Of a DNA stretch of 64,000 nucleotides, positions 42,180 to 53,560 are shown one piece after another; position 1 is the first letter of the stretch, and each line of letters begins with the position of its first letter. Position numbers and translations under genes: made by a program. The notes under the pieces are model-generated. The model saw only the letters and a list, made by a program, of their open reading frames with translations. It ran no database searches and had not been told where the DNA came from. The DNA comes from Chlorocebus sabaeus (lineage: Eukaryota; Chordata; Mammalia; Primates; Cercopithecidae), in contig NC_132926.1 of assembly GCF_047675955.1 (NCBI RefSeq), positions 9,872,576-9,936,575 of the forward strand, read 5' to 3'.

Positions 42180-42203
42180 AAAAAAAAAAAAAAAAAAAAA
42201 AAA
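42180..42203 (+). repeat. Poly(A) tract, 24 A
   Basis: Uninterrupted A24 with no recognisable element ending at it. It may be the tail of an unrecognised retroposed sequence at about 42000-42180, or a simple homopolymer. Confidence 0.95.
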
Positions 42204-43145
42204 GATGGAGTCATTTTCAGGCTTAGAAGCCAAGTTTCTCCCAAGCCAAAAATATTTCCATTAAATTCCTGTCATAGTGCCTGAAATTCCCACCATTCCA
42301 TTTCCTTGCATTAGGGCATTCTATCCTCAGAAGTCCCTTGTGAAAGTGTGAATATGTTACTTGGTAAGACAGTCAAAAGCATATTGTCTTCAATTATCCA
42401 AAATATACCCCCAGGAACTTCTCCTGGCAACAAATCTTAGCCCTGCTCCCCATAAAGGTAGCACGTGATTCAGTGTGGACCAATCATAGCATTCCATTCC
42501 CCTGGCCACTGACTGGTCCAGAGAAGGACATGTGACCCAAAGTGGGCCAATCAGAGGTCTTCTCTGGGATTTATTTTCTCACAAGATTTGCTGGAGAAAC
42601 TCTTCTTGTCCCTTGGGCCATGGACCTGGAAGGATGTGAAGCCACAGAGCCCAGAGCTGGAGCCAGAGCCAGAGAGAAGGGCAAAGTTGGGAGTAGCGAG
42701 TGGCACATGAGGCCCTAAGGCCAGCTGCATTCCCGACCTTTCCTCAGACTGGCTATGAGGAGCCAATAATGTCCGTGTTTTTGGCATAATCCCATTTGAG
42801 TTTGGTTTCTGTTCCCTGGAAACAACCTCACATCAGTTGGCTCCTACTGACACAAGCTCCTGAAATGGCAGAGCATTGGACAGATAAATTTAGGGGAGAG
42901 GGAAGATATCAGGCATGGACTTGAGGGAGACAGGGCTGGAGGTGTGGATAAGACCAGGGACAAACCAAGCAGCCTCTCTACAGGCTTTTGTTGGTGAGAG
43001 CCTCAAAGCCAAACAGCAAGAAGTTCCGTCAGCTAAAACCAGCTCCTCTATCAGCAGGTGTGATAAATGTGCAAGGGAACTTTCTTATCTACCTTCCACT
43101 CTTTCCTATTCTATGTGAAACAGGCATTCATTGCAAGCTCCTTCT
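42204..43145. other. Noncoding stretch, possible old repeat at 42450-42780
   Basis: GGACATGTGACCCAAAGTGG and GGGCCAATCAGAGGTC recall a motif of old LTRs, but no family is assigned. A 78-codon frame there is not supported. Confidence 0.3.
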
Positions 43146-43149
43146 CTTT

Positions 43150-43300
43150 GAGCGAAAGCCCTGGAGTGAGGACACCTGGTCCAGCTCAGTTGCGTGCCCT
43201 GGATCCAACCACTTCCCCTCTTCAGAACTCACCGGAAAAACGGGAATAATGACTGCTTCCTTCCAGGGTCATTACCAGCATGAAGCAAAATAGTACACTG
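43150..43300 (+). repeat. MIR SINE (degraded)
   Basis: GTGCCCTGGATCCAACCACT, AAAAACGGGAATAATGACTG and a CCAGGGTCATTACCAGCATG segment resemble a sense MIR. Confidence 0.6.
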
Positions 43301-43946
43301 ATAGCATTACACCCCAGGAGACTCTCAATATGTGGAGGTCATTTGGAGAGAAGGTTTTTCTCTAGGAAAGCTATCCCAGACACACAGAATGGGTGTGGGG
43401 AGCAGAAAAGTGCACAGGCTGAGCCGAGATTGGTTCAGCCCAGCACCACGGAGTTGGGAGGTGCGTGTTTTCTTCTTTTCTGTATGCGTGATGCTCTGGC
43501 ATCCGTGGCCCCACTGAGTGGGGAGAGGCTGCCCTTCCCAGGGCTAGCCAGTTTTTAGAAATAGCAAACAAGTGTGCCTTCTTTGCAAGTGTCCCTTCCA
43601 TATGCATATCAATCAATTTAGCCCAACTGGGCTTTATTTTTTTCCAGCTACCCATCAAACTCTTCCCATATCAAGCCCCCTCTTCCCATATCCTCCTGCC
43701 CTAATCAATCCAGGGCCAAGTATCAGACTACAAGGGGCAGTCCCTACACCCTGGAGCCCACTGAAATTATTCAAACCGGCCAGTCCTAAACCTGCTTAAC
43801 CTGTCTCACCCATTTTTTCCGATGGAAACCACAATCAAGAGTTTTGGACAACCCCTTCCCTCACTCCTTCTACCTCCTGCTGGACCTTGGCTCTTCCCCA
43901 TGTGGCCTTGCCTGGTGTGCGATGCCTCCTGTTTCTAGGGACCTAG
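43301..43946. other. Single-copy noncoding stretch
   Basis: Nothing recognised; short overlapping frames only. Confidence 0.4.
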
Positions 43947-44045
43947 AATGCTTTAAACAATTGCTTTTGCAGATTAAGACAATTTATACTATCCAGTGTG
44001 GAGGAAGGGCCGGAGAGACAGGTACTCCGGCGCCCTGCTGGAAGC
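43947..44045 (+). repeat. ~100-bp direct duplication, copy A
   Basis: About 92% identical by eye (8 mismatches in about 99 bp, no gaps) to 44991-45089, same orientation, offset 1044 bp. It starts AATGCTTTAAACAATTGCTT and ends GCTGGAAG. Flanks on the left are unrelated. Confidence 0.9.
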
Positions 44046-44129
44046 TGTGTGAGTGTAAACACTTCGTCCTTCGTGACAGCTGTGGGTCTTACCATACCTC
44101 ATTTAAACAAATCCTGGGTATGTGTTAAA

Positions 44130-44300
44130 ACAGAAGGTGCAAGTTCAAATCCCACCTGCTCTACTGCTCACCTGCAGTGGGATTAGGTCAAGCATTTCTT
44201 CTCTCTGAGCTTCAGTTACTGCATTGAGAAAATTAAGGGCAAGAATTATAACTACTTCGTGTGGCTCTTGGGAGGAATCATGGAAACCAGGAACAAAAGA
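44130..44300 (+). repeat. MIR SINE
   Basis: GCAAGTTCAAATCCCACC, CTCTCTGAGCTTCAGTTACT and GTGTGGCTCTTGGGAGGAAT are in sense MIR order. Confidence 0.75.
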
Positions 44301-44420
44301 AACCCGACACACTCTAAGCTTGAAACCGCTGTGTCCGTATGAGCTAGTATTATGTAAGACTTCACCAGGAATAGGGAGCAGCCCTGCTGAGCACAAAGAA
44401 TAGGGGAGGCTTCGGGTTAA

Positions 44421-44690
44421 GGCCATAGATGGAGATGGCCCCATAGATAGAGATAGTTAAGGCCATAGTTTGAGATGGCCCCATAGATAGAGATGGTTCA
44501 GGCCATAGTTTGAGATGGCCCCATAGAGTTGGTTAAGGCCATGGAGAGAGATGGCCCCATAGACAGAGATGGTTATGGTTAAGGCCATAGATTGAGATGG
44601 CCCCGTAGATACAGATGGTTAAGGCCATAGATAGAGGTGGCCCCATAGATAGAGATGGTTAAGACCATAGACAGAGGAGGCCCCAGTAGG
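44421..44690 (+). repeat. 40-bp minisatellite, about seven units
   Basis: GGCCATAG-type unit starts occur at 44421, 44461, 44501, 44537, 44583, 44623 and 44663, spacings 40, 40, 36, 46, 40, 40. Each unit carries GGCCATAG, a GAGATGGCCCCATAG block and GATGGTTAAG. The 36/46 pair reflects a compensating deletion and insertion. Units are imperfect, so the array is not very young. Confidence 0.95.
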
Positions 44691-44990
44691 AACACACTCC
44701 TGATTCCTTCACTGCCAGGGAGCAGAGCAGCCACCGAGGAAGAGAGGAGAGTTCTCAGCCACATGGAGAGGTCCACAAGACCAGGAAACAGCAGCCCCAA
44801 AGTGGGGCCCCCGGTCTGTTCTCCAAATTCCTCTTTCTGCTCTGGCCTGGCTGAGGAGTCCACAAAGGGAGGGGGACTCAGGGAGAGAAAATAAAATCAG
44901 GCTCCAGAAGGGATACCTCAAATCCCAGGATTCAACAGCCAAAGAGAAATGCAGACACTGTGCTTTGAGCATTCCTGGCTCTTCTCTGCT

Positions 44991-45089
44991 AATGCTTTAA
45001 ACAATTGCTTTTGCAGATTAAGACAATTTATAATATCCAGTGTGGAGGAAGGAGCAGAGAGACAGGTACTGCAGTGCTCTGCTGGAAGT
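44991..45089 (+). repeat. ~100-bp direct duplication, copy B
   Basis: Partner of 43947-44045. It runs straight into the L1 3' fragment that follows, so part of both copies may be L1-derived (ATATCCAGTGTGGAGG recalls the L1 segment upstream of the ...GTACAACC region). The shared AATGCTTTAAACAATTG start and high identity argue for a local duplication rather than two separate old L1 copies. Confidence 0.9.
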
Positions 45090-45610
45090 CATGTAAGTTA
45101 ATATGCCTTAAAGTGGCAGTTCTGCATTAAGCATCAAAAGTCCAAAAAGGGCATGTTATTCTTTGGCCAGCAATTCCACTCTTAGAATTTATCTTAAGGA
45201 TTTACTCAGACAAGTGCACTAGGATGTATATACAAGGATATTCATCACAGTGTTGTTTATAACAGCAAAATACTGGAAGTGATCTAAATATCCATCAATA
45301 AGGGATTGTCTAAATAAAGTGTTACATCCCTACTATGGAATGCCATGCAGCCTTCTAAAAAAGATGTTGCAAATTTACATTTGTTTACAGTGGGAAGACA
45401 CCCAGCATATGTTGCTGAGTGAAAAAAAAAATGGGTTGCAAAACAGCACATATAGCATGAGCATGTTTCTGTCAAATTATACACATCCATAAATCTACAT
45501 GTAAATATGCAGATCGGAGGGATGATACCAAAATGAAGACTGGTTGTCTCTGGATAGTAAGTTGGGGGGCATTTTTGCTTTCCTCTTTATACTTTTGTGC
45601 TGTAACAAGA
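45090..45610 (+). mobile_element. L1 3' fragment (old L1ME/L1M type)
   Basis: GCCAGCAATTCCACTCTTAG, ATACAAGGATATTCATCACA, AATATCCATCAATAAGGGAT, TACTATGGAATGCCATGCAG and a 3' UTR-like remainder. No ORF survives. Confidence 0.85.
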
Positions 45611-45626
45611 TATAGACCATTTCATT

Positions 45627-45854
45627 CAGTGCGGTTCCTAGAATGGGGCTTCTTCGCCTTGGGATTGGAAAATTCGTCCTCGTAGGAGACTGCCCTGTGC
45701 ATAGTATAGGATGTTCAGCAGCATCTCCAATTTCTACCTGCAAATGCCAGTGGCACTTCCCTAACTCCAGCCCCCATTGTGACAATAAAGAAAGTTTCTG
45801 GACACTACCAAATGTCCCCTGGAATACAAGATCATCCCTGATTGAGAACCACTG
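45627..45854 (+). mobile_element. MER20 (hAT MITE)
   Basis: GAGACTGCCCTGTGCATAGT, ATAGGATGTTCAGCAGCATC, CAAATGCCAGTGGCAC, CAAATGTCCCCTGGAATACA and a terminal GATTGAGAACCACTG are MER20 landmarks. The left terminal repeat (CAGTGCGGTTCCTAG) is degraded. No clear 8-bp duplication is left. Confidence 0.85.
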
Positions 45855-46329
45855 TCCCAGAGTAAGGGGAAGGCAGACTAGATGGCAAGGCTGCTCCCAA
45901 GAAAAGACTTGGAAAGAAAGATTGGACCACACTGCCCTGCAACCAACAAGGAAAGAGCCCAGGGCTGTCTGGGGAACAGGACTGAGTGAGATGGCAGAGG
46001 GCTAGCTGGCACTCTAATCTATTACCCGTCAGGTCTTTGGTGGAATTCAAAATGCTGAGCAAGACAGGTGTGCTGTGAAAATTGTGATAAGGCCAAACCA
46101 TGATGGCAGGCTTGGGTGCGGAACGGTAGGGATCAGTAGGACCTTGGTGGAAGCTGGCAGCATCCAGCGGGGTTGCAGGCACACACGGGCTGTGCCCCGG
46201 AGGCTTCAGGCTGCTGACGTAGAGTCGGAACAGCATGCTCAGCCTTCACTAGCTCCATGCCTCACTCCTCTTGAGTTGTCATGTGTGATTGTTGTCTGCA
46301 TCCAAAACAGTAATAGGTCTCTGAAAAAT
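45855..46329. other. Single-copy noncoding stretch
   Basis: Nothing recognised. Confidence 0.4.
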
Positions 46330-46870
46330 AAAAATCACTAACATTTATTTAAGATTGTAACCACATGCCAGGCACTATTCACAGACTTTTTTTTTTTGGA
46401 AAGGAGTCTCGTTCTGTTGCCCAGGCTGGAGTGCGGTGGCATAATCTCGGCTCACTGCAACCTCCACTTCCCAGGTTCAAGCGATTCTCCTGCCTCAGCC
46501 TCCCAAGTAGCTGGGACTACAGGCGTGCAGTACCCCGCCCGGCTAATTTTTGTATTTTTAGTAGAGATGGGGTTTCACCATATTGGTCAGGCTGGTCTTG
46601 AACTCCTGACCTCGTGATCCACCCGCCTCTGCCTCCCAAAGTGCTGGGATTACAGGCGTGAGCCACCGTGCCTGACCTCAGAGACCTTTTAAAGCTGCTA
46701 CTTGTATAATCCTCACAGCAGCTGTGTGAGATAGCATGACCACTCCCACATTACAGATAGGGAAACTGAGACATGGCCACTTAAAGTATGTCAGCCAAAG
46801 CCCCCTAACTAGTATGAGTGAGAACTGGGTTTCAATCTGGCTCCAGAGCCGATGGTCTTTACTACTCCAC
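46330..46870 (-). repeat. MIR SINE (antisense) split by an Alu
   Basis: ACCACATGCCAGGCACTATT before the Alu and GTATAATCCTCACAGCAGC, TTACAGATAGGGAAACTGAG and GAACTGGGTTTCAATCTGGC after it join as one antisense MIR. Confidence 0.88.
46387..46678 (-). mobile_element. AluS-like element (antisense)
   Basis: Poly(T), GGAGTCTCGTTCTGTTGCCC, GGCTCACTGCAACCTCCAC, CAAGCGATTCTCCTGCCTCA and GCGTGAGCCACCGTGCCTG. The flanking CACAGAC / CAGAGACC is a probable degraded target duplication. Confidence 0.93.
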
Positions 46871-46984
46871 TATTCTGTATCTGAAGAAGGGCCATGGGGC
46901 CCCAAAGCGAGAATGACAACATTCCCAACCACTGTGCTGAACAACCTCTTTAATGCCAACACCTGCCATTAGTCCGGGGCCCCA

Positions 46985-47105
46985 CACATGCCCATACAAT
47001 AGAAGGTGCTTTACATACACTATTTTTTTCCTCACAACAGCCATATGAGACAAGCACTATGACTACTACTCTCATTTTACAGATGGGGAAACTGAGGCTG
47101 ATTCC
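46985..47105 (-). repeat. MIR SINE (antisense, 3' half)
   Basis: GGTGCTTTACATACACTATT, TCCTCACAACAGCCATATGA and TACAGATGGGGAAACTGAGG are an antisense MIR. Confidence 0.85.
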
Positions 47106-47439
47106 TTGTCCTTTGTGCTAACTTGGTGGCCCTTTGATCCCCATGTTGCAATGTATCATGCATCAGTATCCCATCTGGTGGCAGGGGCTGTGCCTGACTC
47201 TCCTCTCACCCTCAGTGCCCAGCACTGGAAGTACCACAGTGTAGTCTGTGCTTATCACTTTTTTGTGTGCCCAACATCAGAGCCCCTTCCTGGGTTTGAA
47301 GAAACAACCACTGTGTAAGTCCTAGGGAGCCCCACCTCTCTCTGCAGAAGCCGAATGGGCCAGACATATGTTTTCCTGGCCCCTGCAATTCAGCCAGCCT
47401 GTCCAGTGACTCCATCTGGGACACAAACACGTATGTGGG
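47106..47439 (+). other. Single-copy stretch with weak L2 end
   Basis: GGTGGCAGGGGCTGTGCCTG and CCCTCAGTGCCCAGCACTGG recall an L2 3' end; the rest is unrecognised. Confidence 0.35.
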
Positions 47440-47735
47440 ACGGAGAGAAGCAGAAATCCTTCCTATTTCATCACAAAGTTGGTGGCATCTGGGACCTTGA
47501 GTACTGGGCTGCAGCAGAATGGAGTTGCAAGTTCAGTGGACCAGTGGCCAGTGGCAGCCAGGACAGATCTGAGGATGACATCTCTGTGTGTCCTTGACCC
47601 CACCAGCCTCTCCCTCAGTCCTTCTACAAGCTGCCAAGCCAGAATCCTTGCAATAAACCCTTTTTTTGCACAAGTAAGTCCAGATTGATTTCTGTAACAA
47701 CAGTTGCAAATATGCAACTAAGATCCTAATGCTAA
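47440..47735 (+). mobile_element. Possible LTR 3' end with polyadenylation signal
   Basis: CAGAATCCTTGCAATAAACC at 47640-47659 holds an AATAAA, followed by TTTTGCACAAGTAAG and a segment ending CAACTAAGATCCTAATGC. This layout resembles the R/U5 end of an old LTR, but the family is not recognised. Confidence 0.35.
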
Positions 47736-48609
47736 TCAAGAGTTAAAAAAGAAGAGAGGGCAGGAAGAAAGGAAATAGTGCAGGAGAGCAGGAGGGAGGG
47801 AAGCCGTGCATCACTTTCACCCTGTAAGAATCACTAGGTCAAATAAAATGTCACCAGCAGTTTCTACTTTTGCCACTTGAAGCATCAGATGGTCTGAGTG
47901 GAAGCACTCACTTATGCATGCTCCCCAACCAGCTGCAGATGTAGCCAAAATCAGACACAGGAGATAAGGGAAAAGATCAGCTTTGGGGGACTCAGCTGAA
48001 GCCACTATTGGAAAATCCTGTTCCTACTGAAACTCCACTCTGAGCCAACCTAACTATAGAAATAGCCTGAGATTGTATTATCCTAATTGCTCCTGCAATT
48101 CAGGTATTGAGATCTCCCTTGTTCAATGCACTAGCAGGTAAATTGGCCCACGCACCTTTAATTCTACATGCTGTGGAGTCCAGGATCCCAAGCTTGCAGT
48201 GGATGAGTCAGCTGGGAATGAGAGTCATATGATACTAAATATGGCCACACCAGCCCAAAGGGTGGCCCAAGAAGGCACCCAGTACTGGCACCTTGGGGCC
48301 AGACAGTACAGGCCAGGAAGGTAAGAAGGACTCTGTTCTCTCCTCTCTGGCTTCACCCTTATCATCCCTTCCCTTGAGACCTTCTCTGCCCTTAGCAATA
48401 AGTGGTCAAAGAAGCCTCAATTTTTATGTGGTTGTTAGGCTCATCCTGGCCTTTAAAGTTCCCCTCCTTACCCTGGCCCTTCATTACCATGGGCAGAGCC
48501 CATCCAGATATAGAGCCTACCGCAAATCTCCTTGTATTTCTGCAGGAAGAACCCTTAATGTGGACAGGCTGAATGGGGCCTTCATAAACACCTAGTTATT
48601 CCTCCCTAA
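47736..48609. other. Single-copy noncoding stretch
   Basis: Includes a short purine-rich segment near 47745-47805. Nothing coding is recognised. Confidence 0.4.
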
Positions 48610-49770
48610 ATAAAATCGTTAGTTTTGCCTGTTTTTTTAATGCTTTTAAAAATGGATTCATACTGTATGTATTCTTTTGTGCCTTACTCCATTTTGCTCA
48701 ACATTATATTTTTAAGAATCAAGGTTGTGAGTAGTTGTAGTTCATTGATTTGCATTGTATGAATATACTACAATTTATCCATTGTACTCTCAGTGAATAT
48801 TTGGATGATTTCATATTTGGGTATTACAAATTATGCTATGAACACTTGTGTGTTCTTAAAGCCTATTTTATAGGAATTTAACACAGCTACATCAGTTTTC
48901 CCTTGCTCAGCACTTCTATAGTATTTCATTTTCTATCTTTTTATTTTTAACCATTCTGTATTCTTATGTTTTAGATGTGACCCTTATAAATAGCATATAG
49001 TTAGGTTTTGTATTTTCCCTGGTCTGATAGTGTTAATCTTTTAAGAGAATAGTTTAGTCCATTCACATTTAATATAATTACTAATAGTTCTTTTTCCTGC
49101 CTATAACTGTTTCATTTTCTCTTATATATTGACTTTTCTGGGATTTTTTTTCTCTTCTAATTTGGAAGTGCTTTTAGTGCTTACCCATGCATCCTTGGCT
49201 TATCAGTGTCTAATTGATTTGTATTTTTATCTTCCTCACAAATAGTAGAAAGACTTTAGAACATGTTAACACCATTTGTCCCCTGCCTAACTTTTGTATT
49301 ATAGTTGCTGTGTATTTTAATTCTACACATATTTTTAAGGCTCCATTGGTGTTCATTTATATTTACCACTTTGTTTGCTGTTCATTCCTTCTTTCATTTC
49401 CTTTGTGTTATGCTAGTGTTAAGGTTATGTTTACCTTTTTAAAACAACTTAATTGAGTTTCAGTTACATACCATAAAATTCACCTGCTTAAAGTGTAAAG
49501 TTCAGTAGATTTCTGTGTGCAACCATCACTACAGCCAATTTTATTACATTTAATCACCTCAAAAACAAAAGACAAAAAAAACCTTTGTACCCATTAGCTA
49601 TTACCACTTACTCTCCACCACTCCCTTTTGTTTCCATAGACTTCCCTACTCTGGACTATCATATGAATGGAATCATATAATATGTGAACTTTGATGATGG
49701 ACTTCTTTCACTTAGCAAAACCATTTCAAGGTACATTCATGTTGTAGCATGTATCAGGATTTCATTTCTT
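48610..49770 (-). mobile_element. HAL1-like/L1 3' part (antisense), host of a later L1
   Basis: Plus-strand AATTGAGTTTCAGTTACATA, ACCATAAAATTCACCTGCTT, GTGTGCAACCATCACTAC, GAATGGAATCATATAATATG and CATGTTGTAGCATGTATCAG are antisense 3' UTR landmarks of old L1/HAL1. The sequence breaks at ATTTCATTTC and resumes at 57766 with CTTTTTATGGCCAAACAACA. 48610-49440 is more degraded and may include a second old fragment. Confidence 0.75.
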
Positions 49771-50430
49771 TTTTTTTTTTAAAAAAAATGAACTTTACTT
49801 TTAGAGCAGTTTTGGGTTCACAGAAAAATGGAGCAGAAAGTATAGAGATTCTCATTTAGTCCCGGTTCCCAGATTTCTATACACTGCCTGTTCTCACTCA
49901 TGCAAAATTTCCCCTCCTAGTGACATCCCATACCACCATGGTGTATTTTTTACAATTTAATAACCTACATTAGCACATCATTATCACCCAAAGTTCACAG
50001 TTTATATTAGGATTCACTCTTGAAGTTGTACATTCTATAGGTTTTGACAAATGTAAAATGACATATATCCACCATTGTAGTATACATAGTAGTTTCAACT
50101 GCCTTTAAAAAAATTCTTTGTGCTCTGCTATTCATCCATCCCTCCACACAGGCCCTTGGCAGTCACTAATCTTTGTAGGGACTCCATAACCTTGTCTTTT
50201 CCAGAATGTCATGTAGTTGGAGCCATATAATATATAGCCTTTTCAGATTGGTTTCTTTTACTTGGTAATACACATTTAAGTTTCTTTCATGTTTTTAAAT
50301 GACTTGATAGCTCAATTCTTTTTAGTGTTTAATAAGTATCCCACTGTCTAGATATATAGCAGTTTATATATCCATTCACCTCCCAAAGGACATCTTGGTT
50401 GCTTCCTAGTTTTAGCAATTATGAATAAAA

Positions 50431-50482
50431 CTACCATAAACTTCCATGTATAGGAGCTACCATAAACTTCTATGTGCAGGTT
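50431..50482 (-). repeat. 26-bp tandem duplication inside the L1
   Basis: CTACCATAAACTTCCATGTA (50431) recurs as CTACCATAAACTTCTATGTG (50457), one unit after the other. A single copy is expected here from related L1s. Confidence 0.9.
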
Positions 50483-53200
50483 TTGGGTGGACATAACTTT
50501 TCAATTCATTTGAGGAGGTACCAAGAAGTATGACTGCTGAATTGTATGGTAAGAGTATATTTAGTTCTGTGAGGAAACTGCCAAATTGTCTTCCGAAAAT
50601 GACTGTACCATTTTGTTTTCCCACCGGTAATGAATGAGCATTCCTGTTGCTCCACATCCTCATCAGCATTTGGTATTGTCAGTGTTTTGCATTTTGACCA
50701 TTCTATTAGGTATGTAGTGGTAGTAGTATTGTCTTAATTTGCATTTTTATAATGACATGATGTAGAACACCTTTTCATATGCTTACTTGCTATCTATATA
50801 TCTTCTCTGTTGAGATGTCTGTTCAGGCCTTTTGCCCATTTTTAAATTGGGTTGTTTATTTTTTATTGTTGGGCTTCAAGAGTTCTTTGTATATTTTGAA
50901 TAAGTCATTTATCAGATGTGTTTTGCAAATATTTTCTTCTAGTCTGTGGCTTGTCTTGTCATTCTCTTGGCATTATTTTTTGGAGAGTAGAAGTTTTTAA
51001 TTTTAATACAGTTTGACTTATTATTTCTCTAATGAATTATGTTTTTGGTGTTGGACCTAAAAGTCATTGCCATACCCAAAATCACCAGATTTTCCTCCTA
51101 TATTACCCTCTTGGAGTTTTGTAGTTTTGTGTTTTATATTTACTTCTATGATCCTTTGAATTAGTAGTTGTGGGAGATGTAAGACTTACGTCTAGATTCA
51201 TTTTGTAGCATGTGAATGTTCAGTTGTTCCAGCACAATTTGTGGAAAAGACTATCTTTGTGCCAGTGTATTGCCTTTGCTCCTTTGTCAAGTATCAGTTG
51301 ACACTATTTATGTGGGTCTATTTCTGGGCTCTCTAACCTGTTTTGTTGACCTATTTGCCTAATCTTTCACCAATATCACACTATATTGATTTCTGTAGCT
51401 TTATCACAAGTCTTAAAGTCAAATAGTGTCAGTCCTCTGATGGGGTTCTTTTCTTTCAATATCGAGTTGGCTATTCTGGGTCTTTTGCCTCTCCATATAA
51501 ACTTGAGAATCAATTTGTCAATATCCACAAAATAATTTGCTGGGATTTTGACTGGGATTGCATTGAATCTATAGATCAAACTGGGGAGAACTGACATCTT
51601 GACAATATTATGTCTTTTTATCCATGAACTTGGAATATCTTTCCCTTTATTTACTTCTTTGATATCTTTCATCAGAGTTTTCTATTTTTTCTCATATAGA
51701 TCTTGTACATATTTTGTTAGATTTATGTCTAAGCATTTCATTTTTCTTGGTGCTAATGCATATAGTAATTTTTAAAATTTCAAATTCCACTTGTTTTTTG
51801 CTCAATATTAAAAAAATGGACTTTTGTATATTAACTTTGTATCTTGCAACCTTGGTATAATTGCTTATTAGTTTCAAGAGTTTTGTTGTCAGTTTTGGGA
51901 GGGAGGATTTTCTGTATAAATGATCACATCATCTCTGGACTAAGATAATTTTATTTCTTCCTTCCCAGTGCATATACCTTTTATTTCCTTTTTTTGTCTT
52001 ATTGAATTAGATAGGACTTCCAGTATGATATTGAAAAGGAGAGGGGATACTCTTGCTTTGTTCCTCATCTTAGAAGAAAAGTGTCTAGTTTCTCATCATT
52101 AAGTATGATATTAGCTGTAGGTTTTTTTGTAAATGCTCTTTATCAAGTTCAGTAAATTTCTATTCCTAGTTTTTTGAAAGTTTTTATCATGAATGGGTGT
52201 TGAATTTTGTCAAATGCTTTTTCAGCACCTATTGATATGATCATGTGATATTCCTCTTTAGCCTGTTGATGTGGTTTATTACATTAATTGATTTTTTTGA
52301 ATGTTGAACCAGCCTTGAATACCTAGGGTAAATTCCACTTGGTGGTGTGCTATAAATTTAATTTGTATACATTTTTTATTCAATTTGCCAATGTTTTGTT
52401 GAGGATTTTCGCATTTATGTTCATGAGATATACTAGTCTGTAGTTTTCTTGTAATGTCTTTGTCTGGTTTTGGTATTAAGGTCATGCTGACCACCTAGAG
52501 TGAATGAAAGAGTTAGGAAGTATTCTGTCTAGTTTTATCTTCTGAAAAAGATGGTAGATAATTTATATAATTTATTCATTAAATGCTTGGTAGAATTCAC
52601 CAGTGAACCCATCTGGACTTGGTGCTTTCTGTTTTGCAAGGTTATTAATGATGGATTCAATTTCATTAACAGATATAGTCCTATTCAGATTGTCCTTTTT
52701 TGCTCATGCAAGTTGTGGCAGATTGTGTCTTTCAAGGAATTGGTCATTTCATCCAGGTTATCAAATTTGTTGGCACAGTTTTTCATAATATCTTTTATTA
52801 TCTTTTAAATGTCCATGAAATCTGGAGTAATGTCCCCTCCTGTATTTCTGATATTAGCAAGTATCTTCTATCTTTTTTCTTAGTTAGCCTGGCTAGAGGT
52901 CTATAACCTTCATTGATCTTTTCACATAACCAGCTTTTGATTTTGATTTTCTCTATTGATTTTGTTTTTAATTTCACTGGTTTCTACTATAATTTTTGTT
53001 ATTTCTTCTGCTTACTTTGGATTTAATATACGCTTTTTCAAGTTTTTTAAGGTGGAAGTTTTCATCATTGATTTTAGGTCTTCTTTTCTAGCGTATGTAT
53101 TCAATATGATAAATTTTCTTCTAAGCCTTGCTTTTACTGTATTCCACAAGGTTTGATAAGTTGTATGTTCATTTTCATTCCATTCAAAATATTTTTAAAA
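50450..53200 (-). pseudogene. L1 ORF2 remnant: reverse transcriptase and C-terminal region
   Basis: Intact L1 ORF2p is a 1.27-kDa-hundred-residue-scale protein (about 1275 residues) with endonuclease, reverse transcriptase and a cysteine-rich C-terminus; it makes cDNA at a nicked target. Here, minus-strand fragments show TLIPKPDKD (52494-52279), GWFNIQKNQ, KLISNYTKVARYKVNIQKS (51877-51692) and NIVKMSVLPSLIYRFNAIP (51672-51376), all in the right order. The catalytic block normally read FADD is SRDD, encoded at 51939-51928: the two aspartates remain but the hydrophobic and small residues before them are replaced. Stops and frameshifts separate every block, so it is inactive. Confidence 0.85.
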
Positions 53201-53210
53201 TTTCTCATGA

Positions 53211-53511
53211 AAGCCAGGCATGGTGGCTCATGCCTATAATCCCAGCATTTTGGGAGGCCACAGTGGGCATATCACTTGAGCCCAGGAGCTTGAGACCAGC
53301 CCGGGCAACATGACAAGACCCCATCTCTACAAAAAATACAAAAATTAGCCAGGTGTGGTGGTGTGCCCCTGTAGTCCCAGCTACTCAGGAGGCTGAGGCA
53401 GAAGGATCAATGGAGCCCAGGAAGCTGAGGTTGTAGTGAACCATGATGGTACCACTACACTCCAACCTGATGGAGTAAGACCTTATCAATCAGTCAATCA
53501 ATCAATTAATC
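53211..53511 (+). mobile_element. AluJ-like element
   Basis: From AAGCCAGGCATGGTGGCTCA to an unusual CAATCAATCAATTAATCAA tail replacing poly(A). Target duplication AATTTCTCATGA at 53199-53210 and 53512-53523, exact over 12 bp. GTGGGCATATCACTTGAGCC suits AluJ. Confidence 0.93.
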
Positions 53512-53560
53512 AATTTCTCATGATATTTTCGATGACCTATATGTTATTTAGAAGTTTGTT

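Noticed and set aside
44421..44690. CRISPR-like or binding-site array
   Set aside because: The 40-bp units abut directly and vary throughout; it is a minisatellite.
47640..47735. AATAAA as the 3' end of a host gene
   Set aside because: The surrounding motif layout suits an old LTR end better, and no upstream exon is visible.
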